Positions 45,801 to 54,900 of a DNA stretch of 64,000 bases are shown here, piece by piece. Origin of the DNA: Proteles cristata cristata (taxonomy: Eukaryota > Chordata > Mammalia > Carnivora > Hyaenidae); the NCBI GenBank assembly GCA_017311185.1, contig JAESUZ010002688.1:1-64000 (forward strand). Reading direction: 5' to 3'. A model generated the notes under the pieces. It was not told the DNA's origin, made no database searches, and saw nothing but the letters and a program-made list of their open reading frames with translations. The number at the start of each line of letters is the position of its first letter. Position 1 is the first letter of the stretch. The translations under genes and the position numbers were made by a program.

Positions 45801-47995
45801 AGTGCTCATCCCCACAAGTGCCCTCCTCCATGCCCATCCTGCCCCCCCCCCCACATCCATCAGTCCTCAGTTTTTGTCAGCATTCAAGAGTTTCTCATGG
45901 TTTGCCTCTCTCCCTTTCCCCCAACTTCAGTATTCGTTTATCATAGTGTTTCAGCTACCCAATTCCTGGTGTAGAATAGACTTCATAAATAGGTTTTCCT
46001 CCCATAAAGAATTGTTAAATGAATTAACGCAAGAGCAGTTTTTCTTTCCTTCTTTTTTTAAAAGAAAATGTTTATTTTTATTTATTTATTTTGACAGAGA
46101 TAGAGAGCAAGCAAGGGAGGGGCAGAGAGAGAGGGAGATGACATCCTAAGCAGGCTCCAAATTGTCAGCATGGAGCCCAATGAGGGCCTCAAACCCACAA
46201 ACCATGAAATCATGACCGGAGCCGAAATCAACAGTGGGCCCCTTAGCAATTTTAAGTAAAAATGTGGGCCTCAAACTTACAACCTTGAGGTCAAGAGCGA
46301 TATGCTCTACCAACCGAGGCTGCCAGGCACCTGGGAAGAGCAGATTCAAAAACAATTTGAAGATTTGTTATGGTCTTAGGCAAATTAGCTTCTCTAGGCT
46401 GCAGTTTTCCCATTTGAAAATGAGGATAATAAACATAGTTACACAGTTCACAAGGCTGTTTTTAGGACTGAGATGGCGAGCCCAGTACACTATTGCTTTT
46501 TTTTTTTTTAATAAAAAAGTGTTAAATAACCAGTACACTAATTATAAACACAGGAGGCATCTGTTGTATTTAAGAGAGCTGAAAAGAAAACTGGGTTATC
46601 TGAAATTTTCAAGAGCCAATCTGACAAAGCAGCATAACTGTACTTTTTAAAATAATTTTTTTAAATGTTCAGTGCCTCTGTACTTAGTTCTTAATGTGGC
46701 ACCATCTATGTTTGCGTAGCAACATTTATTTATTTGTTTGGGTAACATTTAGAAAACCCATGGGAAAATAACATATCACAGGAGCACCTCTCTCTCTCCA
46801 GTGAAAATTTAACCAACTCCCTCCCCCACATTACCTCAATATAAATACTGCATTTTTTGTTTGTTTTTAATTTGAGAGGGAGGGAAAGAGCACGCGCATG
46901 GGGGAGGGGAAGCTACACCGGCTCTCCAGCAGGCTCCATGCCTAGCGGGGAGTCCCCACGAGGAGCACGATCCCACGACCTGGGATAAGGACCTGAGTGG
47001 AAATCAAGAGTCGGACTCTCAGCCGCCTGAGCCACCAGGTGCCCTAATACTGCGTTTTAATAACAGAATTCTTTCATTAAAGACATGGTTACCTATAACG
47101 GGAAAGAAAAAACCCCAAACATATATATACTAAAATGCCTACCAGAATCTATCAGTTTAGAAATGATACTTCACATTACATTTGGCTGATCACACCCTAA
47201 GTAGTATCCTGAGTGCACTTCTGAGCTATTTTTTAAATAGTATTTTACTTCTATACAGTTCGTCACTTCGGTCATAGATTCGGTAAGTATCTAAGCTGTG
47301 ATGCAAAGGCCGCCCCCTAGTGGTTCTTAGGGGCCTAGGCAATTAGGCTTAAATACATTGAAAATTCCTAACGACCCGTTTTAGTGTAGACCTTAGAGAG
47401 CAGAGCACACCTTCGGAAATTTACGCCAAAGGGCCAATCTCTGAAAAGCGTACACACTAACTTCTGCCTGGTTCGCTGGTTCGCGAAGCCCCAGAAAGCC
47501 CTCCAGTGGGGCTCAGAATTAAGAAAGCCGGAGAACGCGTACCTAGTGGTTCTCAAAGCCCCCGCAACGCCTACACAACGGAGTAAGTAGTGGCTAAGCA
47601 AGCAAGTAAGCAAGCGTTAAAGCCGGATTTTAAGATTCACTTTTCCGTGCCTACGACTCTCAATCCCAAACATTCCACAGCACTCAAGACGTTACATTTA
47701 CCTCAAAAGCGGAATAATCCGGGGCTGTCAGGTAGCTCAGGTAGTTCTTGGTAGGTCGGTATCTGCGGGTCTCCTCCTCCACCAGCGCCGCCGCCTAGAA
47801 ACGAGCACAGGGGCCCGGACGGGGACAGCAACTTGCAAGGTGCTTTCTCGGCACGAAGGGCCAGAAAGCGCTGAGCCAGCAGCACCGACAGCGCGAACTT
47901 ACCGCTTCCCGCACACCCGGCGCTTCGTAACCTTGGTCAAAATACGGCAGCGCGTCTACCACGACCTCTCCGGCGACTAAACCCGTGCCCGCCAT
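36713..47995 (-). CDS. BCAS2: BCAS2, pre-mRNA-splicing factor SPF27 (complete, 7 coding exons)
   Basis: BCAS2/SPF27 is a nuclear core subunit of the PRPF19-CDC5L complex, which joins the spliceosome at activation. The joined frame is 225 codons plus stop, the length I recall for the human protein. The coding parts, in order, are 47995-47903, 47794-47702, 44990-44920, 43761-43600, 39491-39441, 38377-38297 and 36839-36713 (93+93+71+162+51+81+127 nt). Every intron is GT-AG and all phases agree. The N-terminus begins [19 protein letters not shown]; residues 138-222 are rich in charged and heptad-like positions, matching the family's C-terminal coiled coil. The start codon has A at -3 and G at +4. 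The promoter is GC-rich and housekeeping-like. All introns from intron 2 onward except short stretches carry SINE, MIR, L1 or Tigger insertions. Compared with the human protein as I remember it, residues 184, 207, 209 and 222 differ, all in the last exon. Confidence 0.97.
37454..37678 (-). mobile_element. Young SINEC in BCAS2 intron 6
   Basis: ATGAAGAGCATTTTT flanks both ends; inserted in sense orientation relative to BCAS2. Confidence 0.95.
38057..38272 (+). mobile_element. SINEC next to the BCAS2 exon 6 donor
   Basis: Target duplication GATGATGGAACTG (38044-38056) / GAGGAGGGAACTG (38273-38285). The downstream copy starts 10 nt from the donor GT at 38295-38296. Tail is an (AAAAT)-rich tract. 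B box damaged. Confidence 0.93.
38297..38377 (-). CDS. BCAS2: BCAS2 coding exon 6 (residues 157-184)
   Basis: An 81-nt exon encoding [20 protein letters not shown] and LREMES. The acceptor is TGTTTTACAG. The donor reads TCAGC|GTGCGT, with C at -1 and G at -2 instead of the usual AG, and a SINE tail begins about 24 nt into the intron. The split codon 184 becomes GCT (Ala); I recall Asn here in human BCAS2. Confidence 0.93.
38735..38822 (-). mobile_element. Short CAN SINE in BCAS2 intron 5
   Basis: AAGATTAATTTTT / AAGATGAATTTTT flanks. Confidence 0.83.
39117..39228 (+). mobile_element. Short CAN SINE in BCAS2 intron 5
   Basis: Head reads GGGGCACCTGCTGGCTCAGG; ends GGATGTAGATTACTTG. Confidence 0.8.
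39230..39398 (+). mobile_element. SINEC 43 bp past BCAS2 exon 5 donor
   Basis: Internally deleted after the B box. Antisense to BCAS2. Confidence 0.9.
39441..39491 (-). CDS. BCAS2: BCAS2 coding exon 5 (residues 140-157)
   Basis: A 51-nt exon encoding [16 protein letters not shown], too short to appear as an open frame of its own. Acceptor TTTCCTTAG and donor GTAAGT. A SINE ends about 43 bases past the donor, inside intron 5. Confidence 0.96.
39575..39800 (+). mobile_element. MIR in BCAS2 intron 4
   Basis: CTAATTTAATTCTCCTAAGA, TTGAGGTAGGTATGATTACC and AAATTAAGTAACTTGGTCGA follow the MIR order. Confidence 0.82.
40091..40212 (-). mobile_element. SINEC, internally deleted
   Basis: CCTGAGAGAAGTTA / CCTGAGAGAAGTGA flanks. 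Confidence 0.88.
40519..40733 (-). mobile_element. SINEC in BCAS2 intron 4
   Basis: Head ends GAGCCCCCCAAGTGCCCT. Confidence 0.92.
40889..41320. mobile_element. Tigger-derived non-autonomous DNA transposon
   Basis: Ends are inverted: CAAGCATACCTCAGAGACA at the left, CAAGGTGTGCCCCTAT at the right. Internal phrases AACGTTTATACTATACTGTA and ATCACTGATCACAGATCAC match Tigger1. The transposase is deleted. Confidence 0.8.
41388..41470. repeat. Cluster of GTTCTAG repeats
   Basis: GTTCTAG or its inverse (GACTAGT) appears about five times in 75 bp. Confidence 0.7.
41450..41590 (+). mobile_element. MIR fragment
   Basis: CCCAGCTCTGCCCTAAACAG and CTGTGTGTCCTTGAATGAGT. Confidence 0.55.
41745..41980 (-). 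mobile_element. L2-like fragment
   Basis: GGCATTCCAGGAGGAGG and AGGAAAGGCCCACAGGCAGT match reverse L2 phrases. Confidence 0.5.
42005..42203 (-). mobile_element. SINEC, internally deleted, GGGA-rich
   Basis: The segment between body and B box is shortened. Confidence 0.85.
42204..42899. other. BCAS2 intron 4 sequence, unassigned
   Basis: No gene; a MIR/MER5-like piece may lie near 42490-42600. Confidence 0.45.
42900..43098 (-). mobile_element. SINEC in BCAS2 intron 4
   Basis: GA body followed by head ending GAGCCCCCCGGGG. Confidence 0.87.
43600..43761 (-). CDS. BCAS2: BCAS2 coding exon 4 (residues 86-140)
   Basis: The largest coding exon (162 nt). It encodes [20 protein letters not shown] through KVYNE. 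The acceptor is GATTTCAG and the donor GTAAGA. The Arg86 and Glu140 codons are split by the flanking introns. Confidence 0.97.
43762..44599. other. BCAS2 intron 3, unassigned part
   Basis: No repeat recognised; the 117-codon plus-strand frame at 43854-44207 has no domain. Confidence 0.5.
44600..44735. mobile_element. Fold-back SINEC remnant in BCAS2 intron 3
   Basis: A minus-strand SINE 3' part (to GAAGCAGGCTC) joins directly to a plus-strand SINE 3' part (CCTCCCTCTCTCGGCCCCTC to AATAAACATAAAA), with no head in either. Confidence 0.75.
44920..44990 (-). CDS. BCAS2: BCAS2 coding exon 3 (residues 63-86)
   Basis: Opens with [20 protein letters not shown] after the acceptor TCCAAATCAG and ends two bases into the Arg86 codon with donor GTAAGT. 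Intron 2 (44991-47701) holds an L1 fragment, SINEs, a MIR and a MER5-like element. Confidence 0.97.
45216..45405. mobile_element. MER5-like hAT fragment
   Basis: GTCAGCGTTTCTTAGTCC start and GTTCTGAGGTGGAGACAGGA segment resemble MER5A. Confidence 0.45.
45411..45423. repeat. Poly(G) tract
   Basis: Thirteen consecutive G, on the BCAS2 strand poly(C). Confidence 0.9.
45740..45925 (-). mobile_element. Young L1 3' end in BCAS2 intron 2
   Basis: Short 5'-truncated L1: on the minus strand it ends AATTTGACAATAAACTATTT plus poly(A). TTCAGTATTCATTTAT / TTCAGTATTCGTTTAT flank it (45724-45739, 45926-45941). Confidence 0.87.
46049..46240 (-). mobile_element. SINEC, head truncated
   Basis: Head stops at ACAGTGGGCCCCTTA. 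Confidence 0.83.
46246..46335 (-). mobile_element. Short CAN SINE
   Basis: Follows directly; head reads CAGGTGCCTGGCAGCCTCGG on the minus strand. Confidence 0.72.
46365..46495 (+). mobile_element. MIR in BCAS2 intron 2
   Basis: TTAGGCAAATTAGCTTCTCT, TTTTCCCATTTGAAAATGAG and GGATAATAAACATAG. Confidence 0.7.
46482..46540 (-). repeat. Poly(T) tract flanked by 11-bp direct repeats
   Basis: CCAGTACACTA at 46482-46492 and 46530-46540 encloses a T/A-rich 37-mer. Confidence 0.65.
46853..47046 (-). mobile_element. SINEC, strongly diverged
   Basis: AATACTGCATTTTTT / AATACTGCGTTTTAA flanks. Confidence 0.82.
47047..47701. other. BCAS2 intron 2, promoter-proximal part
   Basis: No repeats; CpG content rises toward exon 2. 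Confidence 0.6.
47702..47794 (-). CDS. BCAS2: BCAS2 coding exon 2 (residues 32-62)
   Basis: Phase 0 at both ends. It opens with three Ala codons and closes with PDYSAFE, then donor GTAAAT. Intron 1 is only 108 nt, so exons 1 and 2 sit together in the GC-rich, SINE-free promoter block. Confidence 0.97.
47903..47995 (-). CDS. BCAS2: BCAS2 coding exon 1 (residues 1-31)
   Basis: Starts at ATG 47995 and ends in phase 0 at the Ala31 codon, followed by donor GTAAGT. An in-frame ATG also occurs 69 nt upstream at 48064 with no stop between. The chosen start gives the known N-terminus MAGTG. Confidence 0.97.
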
Positions 47996-47999
47996 TCTT

Positions 48000-48200
48000 A
48001 GCCTGGCCGAAGTTTCCGGAGTCTGCGCAGACTCAGGCCCGTTCAGTACGCCTGCGCCCGCCATGACGTAACGCACGTCACCCTGCGCATTGGCTCCAGC
48101 GCATGCTTAGTTGGCAATCCTGAAGGCGCGCTCGCCCCGCGGCTGGGAATTGCCCGGCCATTTTGTTTTGGTCGGACGTGACGTCACGTCGCGAGTTCCC
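48000..48200 (-). promoter_or_regulatory. BCAS2: BCAS2 core promoter, GC-rich, TATA-less
   Basis: CpG-dense sequence directly upstream of the BCAS2 start codon with no TATA box. Visible sites include CCGGAA (ETS type, minus strand) at 48014-48019, the palindrome GTCTGCGCAGAC at 48021-48032 (NRF-1-like), TGACGTAA at 48064-48071, ATTGG (inverted CCAAT) at 48089-48093, GCGCATGC at 48099-48106, GGCCATTTTG (YY1-like) at 48157-48166 and a CRE palindrome at 48175-48190. This is the usual make-up of a housekeeping promoter. The transcription start is not determinable here. Confidence 0.7.
48175..48190. promoter_or_regulatory. 16-bp palindrome centred on a CRE (TGACGTCA)
   Basis: GACGTGACGTCACGTC is its own reverse complement. 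The centre TGACGTCA is the full CREB/ATF site, and each arm adds GACG/CGTC. It lies about 190 bp upstream of the BCAS2 ATG, in a range typical for CRE function. Confidence 0.7.
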
Positions 48201-48950
48201 AGAGTCGGCGGAACACCTCAATTTCTTGTCCCTCGGCGTGTTCCGCTTTTTTGCCTTCGACTGGAGCAATTTGGAGGGCAGTCAGGACTATCGTTGCCGG
48301 CAGGACTTCGCTGTTTGGGGGAGGGCGTGCTTTGAGACTCTTGGAGGGAGCTGGCAGCGGGATTGGGCGGAGAGAGAGAGACCGGTTTCCCACTCGGCTT
48401 GCTCCCTTAACCTCCAACCTTTGAACTTTGTGGCAGGCTTTCTGTCCCCTTGAGCTCCTTGTTGTACCCCCCTCCCTCCGCAATGTTTCGTTCTTGGCCC
48501 CCGAGAGCCCTTGCATTAGTCTCCAGTTAAAACTGAGAAGCTTAAGGGTCTTCGTGATAAAAGGCACCTCCAAGGTGAGGTTAGTAATTGCCCACCAATT
48601 CCAAATTCTGCAAAAGCCTGTCATTTTGCTTTCAGGGCGTCTGTAAAATCCACTCATTTTGCCTTCTGGGTGTCCGGAAATAGAAAATTGCTCCTCATTG
48701 CCTCCCCACCACTCCTGCTGCGGCCAGAGCACCGGCTCTGGTCTTGGTCCCCCAGCTAAGCAAGCCAGTACCAAGTATATGCCCTGCCCTATATGTGTGC
48801 GATCCAGACCTAGGCTTTGTCTGTCAGGAGCCTGGAAGTGCTGGCCACGGTTACAAAGTCGGGTTAGTCTAGCATTGATTCGGATTGTCTTTCGAACCAT
48901 CATCAGATAAATGTGCTAGTTACAGGTGTAAGTAATGTAGAAGGTCTTTA
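48191..48950. other. Spacer between DENND2C 3' end and BCAS2 promoter
   Basis: Unique-looking, moderately GC-rich DNA with no recognised repeat. On the minus strand it stays open for 239 codons (48903-48184). I recognise no domain in that frame and do not call it a gene. Confidence 0.6.
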
Positions 48951-50807
48951 CATCTTAAGCAATTTTATTTAAAATTCTCCAAGAGATCCATGGAATTTTT
49001 GTGTTTATTCATTAAAAGATCTATAAACAACATTTTATACAAATCTCGAGCAACTCTTTTACAAATATGTCCAGAATTCGTCATACTTTACACAAACAAA
49101 ATAAAACAGACCTAAGGAAAGGAAGTAGCTTCAGGTCACAGGGATAAAATAAGACCGCCATCCCTGAGACAAAGGTCTCCTCACAGAGGGACCGTCAGTG
49201 TTCACCACTAATACCTCCTACCCCTATTTTATAAACAATTCCCAATTATTGATCTCAGGGTTGGGAGTGGCAAATAGAGAGATGTCTGCTAAGAGCCCCG
49301 CTGGGGTAAGCTGCTTAATAAACATTTTTAAAAAGATATAGGCTCAGTTCTATTTTCTAGACCCCTAAGAATTAATATATAGCACCAGCCTTAAATGGTA
49401 TCTGCTTCAGATTCATTCATGTGCACCTGAATGGGTTGTAATGAGAATACTGTACGAGTCAATAAACTGCATCATAATACAACTCATAAGGTTTTGTTAA
49501 GTTCGAATAAATACTTTTTATGCCAGTTAAACCCATCAGGAGGAACTGAAGAAAACAAGCTGACATCTAAAACCCTTATCACTGAAAATTACACCATCAC
49601 TGGTAAGTTCCTACTACTATTTTAGATATTAAGGGTCAGGGTGATTATAAGGTGAGTGCCCAGGAAATGTTCATAGTCTTGAGTCCAACTTAATTAGGGC
49701 AAAAAGTTCAACAATTGTAGGGGAACCAAAAGAGTCTCCTGTAGGCACCTATGGTTTGAAGTCCCTTATCCTCAGAGCTGAGAGTTGGCTCTGAGCTACA
49801 AAGAAAACTTTTTTTAAATAGCTATAGTCCCAAAGAGCTCAAATTTCCAACTGCAGGATTAACCCACTTTCTCTGTGTTCACAAATGAGTAGTCCCGGCT
49901 TCAGTTTTGACTCTGTTATAGAACTCTGGGCAAGTTACTTAACCTCTCTGAAATCCAGTTTCTTCATTAGTAAAACGGGAGATGCAAATATCTCATGAAG
50001 TTGACTTAAAGACTGAATGAGATGACATACATGTACCATCATGCCCTTGCAAGGATGTTTTCCTGTTAGAATTCCACAGGCTACTTATGTGCCATGTGAT
50101 GTGGAAGAGAAGCTGTAAGATGTCTACCTGTAAAAGATCCTCAATAGCAGTGTTAATAAATATGGCTTCCACAGAAGTGCGATCCTGCCCGGACAAAACC
50201 TTAGGCTGGAGCTTCTGGAGGAGTATATTCCTGGGCTCAGCTCAAACAGCCCACAGGTTTAAAGCTGCCACGGTATTTCAGTGATGAGAATTTTTCATGT
50301 CTATAGGCATATTCTGCACGTCCATACTGTTCCCCAGTACCTTAACCTCAGAATTCCTCTCATCATGCTCATCTTTGAGCTGTTTCTTTATCTATTTATT
50401 TTGAGCCAGGCACTCCTCCTCTTTGATTTTTTTAAAATGCAACACCAAATCCTTCCCTGGTAAAAGACAAGTGCCTTCACAGACTAAGCACATAACACAA
50501 AGACTGAGCCCAAGAATTAAATAGAAAAAGGCACTGGGGGAAAAAAATGGAGGCAGGCCAATGGGAACATTGGTTCCAGACTACTCCCAACAGCTGTCCA
50601 GTGATCACTACAGCAGCAGCAGCAGGAGAAGCCTCCTCCAAGGACCTGGTCCACTCTATAGCCTTTTCAACTTTCCAGGATTTCGTAGGCTACTTGAGGG
50701 CCTCCTGACTCCTGGAAAAATATTTTCTTTGGCACTTTCTGTTCTATTTAGGATGCAGACAGTCTATCAAAGATTTCATTTCTTCTGCAGAAATTTCATT
50801 TTACTTC
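48950..50807 (-). CDS. DENND2C: DENND2C terminal exon: last 10 codons, stop and 3' UTR
   Basis: Coding part is 50807-50776, encoding SKMKFLQKK after the split Gly codon, then TGA at 50778-50776. This 32-nt coding stretch follows acceptor CTCTCTTTAG. The remainder is a 3' UTR of about 1.8 kb, ending near the AATAAA motifs at 49004-49009 and 48964-48969. It holds an ancient MIR but no SINEC. Confidence 0.85.
48964..48969 (-). promoter_or_regulatory. DENND2C: DENND2C candidate poly(A) signal AATAAA
   Basis: AATAAA on the coding strand, followed by T/G-containing sequence. A second AATAAA at 49004-49009 is 40 nt upstream. Either would end DENND2C roughly 1 kb before the BCAS2 start codon. Confidence 0.55.
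49880..50060 (+). mobile_element. MIR within the DENND2C 3' UTR
   Basis: CTCTGGGCAAGTTACTTAAC, CTCTCTGAAATCCAGTTTCT and AGTAAAACGGGAGATG; antisense to the gene. Confidence 0.77.
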
Positions 50808-51922
50808 CTAAAGAGAGAAAAAAGTAGAGTGAACTCTCGTTAGTTCATTTTTATTTGTTGTACATTATTTTAGGAAAGGGGTTAACAACTTAGTCATTTA
50901 GAACAGCCCAGGAATAAGCTGCCATCCCAAACTGTCACATGATGTGGTTACCAACCAAACACACCAACCAACCCCAAGGGTCTAATTGTAGAGATAGAAG
51001 AGAACTCAGACATCGCCTAATCCAGGGGTTTTCAATCTGGACTGTAGGTTAAAAATCACTTGGCCTGATCCCCAGAGATTCCTTGGATCCTGGAGTGGGG
51101 GACATTTTCTTTTAAGTTCCCCAGAGATTAAAACGTTGTAGACAGGGGCGCCTAGGTGGCTCAGTCGGTTAAGCATCCGACTTTAGCTCAGGTCATGATC
51201 ACACGGTTCGTGGGTTTGAGCCCCGCGTCAGGCTCTGTGCTGACAGCCAGCTCAGAGCCTGGAGCCTGTTTCAGATTCTGTGTCTCCCTCTCTCTCTGAC
51301 CCTCTCCTGCTCATGCTGTCTCTCTCTCTTTCAGAAATAAATAAAACATTTAAAAAAATAAAACATTGTAGGCAGAGTTCAGAACCACTGATTTGATCTA
51401 ATCTCATGGTATAAAGATTAAATAACAGCTCAAGGTATACTTTGTGCATGGTCTCTCAGCTAGTTAACGATAAGGCCTAATATTAATTGGAGGCATATAT
51501 TTCTTTTTCTTTTCGTATTCAAGTATAATTGACATACAATGTCCTGTTAGATTTAGGTGTATGTCATAGTGATTTGATACTTTTATACATTATAAAATGA
51601 TCCTTATGCTAAGTCTAGTTACCAGGGAGTACATATTTCAAAGGGCAATATAAACACCGCTGAACACAGGTTCTTCATGGTTTTGGGGCAACACCACTGT
51701 TCTCCAATATCACAAAGGATAATAAAAAGTGAATTATAATTGAAAAATCATAAATTTCCGTGTGTTTTTTACGAAGTGTAAAATTAGATGTTGTAGGACA
51801 TCTCTTTTCTGGGAAAAAGATCTATGGCTTTTTTTTTTTATTCTCCCAGTGATGTGATGGAAAAAAGATTAATAATCGTGATACGCAAATTCTTTTTTTG
51901 TTAATTTTTTTTTTTTTAGTTT

Positions 51923-51966
<44 letters not shown>

Positions 51967-54900
51967 GAGCATGAGCAGGGAAGGGTCAGAGAGAGAGGGA
52001 GTCACAGACTCTGAAACAGGCTCCAGGCTCTGAGCTGGCAGTCAGCACAGAGCCCGACGCAGGGCTCAAACCCACGAACCGGGAGATCATGACCCAAGCG
52101 AAAGTCGGACGCTTAACCGACTAAGCCACCCAGGCGCCTCGAGATATGCAAATTCTTATGTCATCTGAAGAAAGCAGACCAAAGGATAACTCTGATGGAG
52201 AAGGCGGACCTCTGAAAACCACTTCTTTTTCCCCCAAACCCTTTCCCCCAACACCATATACAGTCATGATGTCTGTTCAGTGTATTTGAGGTCATCTTGT
52301 TGATTTGATGATGAGGCTTTTGTGATGAGGCACACTTACTGCAAAAGGCTTTTTTTAGTCACATTATCTAACAAGAAAACACAACTCACCAAGACTCCGC
52401 AAAATTCTATTCATCCCACTGGGCTCAGACTCTGGAATTGTTTCCAAATACTGGAGGGCCCGGACCTCAAACAGACCTACAAGGATAACTCACGTTGGTG
52501 ACATTTTCCAATACTTACTGAAAATCACTTAAATATAATTCTGTGCTTACTACCAGTGAGATTCCATAGCTAAAACTACATTATAAAATAAATATTTTCC
52601 ATAATAACAACTTCGATTTTGAGCCCTCGTAGCTTTATACCATTTTTTGTTTATATTATTTTCAAATGTTCCCGGGGCTCACTAAATACAGAGGGATAGC
52701 TTTATGATGAAACTGACCTTTCACTCCACTTTTCCGAAGCTCTCGGTCCTGGATGAAGCCTGCGAACATCTGAGTTTCCATGAAGAGGTCCAGGAAGTGG
52801 CGTACACTTCGGGAGGTGTGGGATTTCCGGAATGGTTCCCTTTGGAATACTCGCTCCCCACGCTCAGTGACAGTCATGCTCAAAGAATAATGTCCCACTA
52901 GCTCCACAAAAAACCTCACAAATGCCTCGGACACCAGAGAGTTGAGTGTCACATCTGCTGCAAAATGAAAGAAAAAGAAGGAAGGAAGGAAAGCAAAAAT
53001 CCTAAGTTTTGTGTTTCTGGGAAATGGTTATGAAAGTGACGTGTAGGAAATTATAGAGCCAAGGACTGAGAATTCTCCTTTGTGGCCTTCCTGCACACTC
53101 CGTGACCTGCAAAAAGCCAATGGCTTATATTTTTAGTTCCATTTTCTTCCCACACATACTCTTGTTACATCTCTCAGCCTGGCTTGCATATCCGTGATCT
53201 CACTATAACTGCTCTTTCAAAGAGCCACCAGGTTCTTATAACTGCCACCAGTGAGAACCTGCTAAATTTAATCTGCTTTGCTATTCGTCTCTCCTTTAAA
53301 CTCTGTGCTGCATTTATGCTACCCTCCTCCTCATTCCTCTGGTCTCCCACAGCTTTATCGTCTCCTGATTTTTTGGATTCCTCTCCTGCTTTTATGACCC
53401 AAAATATATGTTTTTCTCTTGCCTCTCCCTCCTCTTCTTAAGCATGGTCCTCAGACCACTTCCCTTCAGCATTCCCACCCTTAAGAGCTAACTGGCATAG
53501 AGATCGAGCTGGCTTTCCATGTTGACAATCCTCAACCTTACATCTCTAGCCCTGACTCGTCACCAGAAACCAGGCTACCTACCTACCATTACCGTGATGG
53601 GTAATCATCATTTGGTTGAGCCATTACCACTTAAACTCTATCTGTCTAAAAGTCAAATCGGATCCATTTGAGAAATTGGTAAAATATGAACCAAACACAG
53701 AATACATGCTCTATATTTTTCCACCAAGTCAGTTTCTTTCTCAACTTTCCCATTTCATACTGTAACCATTATTATTCCAGAATAATTTGAGGGCTTAAGA
53801 TATGTCAGGCACTGTATTTAGAGCTTTTATAGATGTAATAATCTAGTGGAGCAGGTATTATTTCCTTCCTTTTTTTTTTTTTTAAATATTTTTATTTATT
53901 TCTAGGAGAGAGAGAGAGAGACAGTGTGAGCAGGGGAGGGTCAGAGAGAGAGGGAGTCACAGACTTTGAAACAGGCTCCAGGCTCTGAGCTGGCAGTCAG
54001 CACAGAGCCCGACGCGGGGCTTGAACCCATGAACCGCGAGATCATGACCCAAGCAAAAGTCGGACGCTTAACCGACTGAGCCACCCAGGCGCCCCAGGTA
54101 TTATTTCCTTCTTACAGCTGTGGAAACAGACTCAAAACAAAGACATTCTCCAGAGTCATCTCATCTAGGACAGGGAGAAGTCGCCAGACTCCCAAGTCAG
54201 GTGATTCTTAATGACTATAACATGAAATATATTGCCTTTCAGGTTCCAGGCTCAAATCTCAGATTCAACTTAGACTCCTCCTTTTTCTTCCATACCTAGT
54301 AGTATATTTCCCCCTTCATGATGTCTCTTGTTCTTTCCATTACCTCCGTGATGGGCTGGGAATTGGAGGCCTAGGTTTGGTCAGAGTTCTACCATGATAC
54401 AGCAATATAATGGCAGGCGAGTTGCTTTACCCTCTATGGCCTCTTTTTCCATATCTGTACAATGAGGTGGCTGATTAGGTGATCGCTAATGTCTCTTCTG
54501 GTATTACACTGATTATAAAGTGGATTTTTAAAATATTTTGTTCAACAGACCTCCTTCTCATCGCTTCCCTTCTACAGCTGAGAATCCACGGTCCATCACT
54601 GCTTTTATCGTCAACACTTTTGCCCCAGGCTCCCATCCCTTCCAGGCACTGTCCCATTTCTCTTCCACTTTACAGCAAAACTTTTCAAGAATTGTTTATA
54701 CCTGTTGACCCTTTCTTAAAGACCCTTTCCCTTTGTTCTAAAGCTTATGCTTTTCTATAACTTATCTTCAATTCTTTGTTTTAATGTATACGGTTTATGT
54801 ATTCTTTTACATGTATAAACATATCATAAGGCCACCAGTGAAATGAACACACCAGGACCGACCCCAAAGTTTAAAACAGAACATCAGGGGTATCTCTGAA

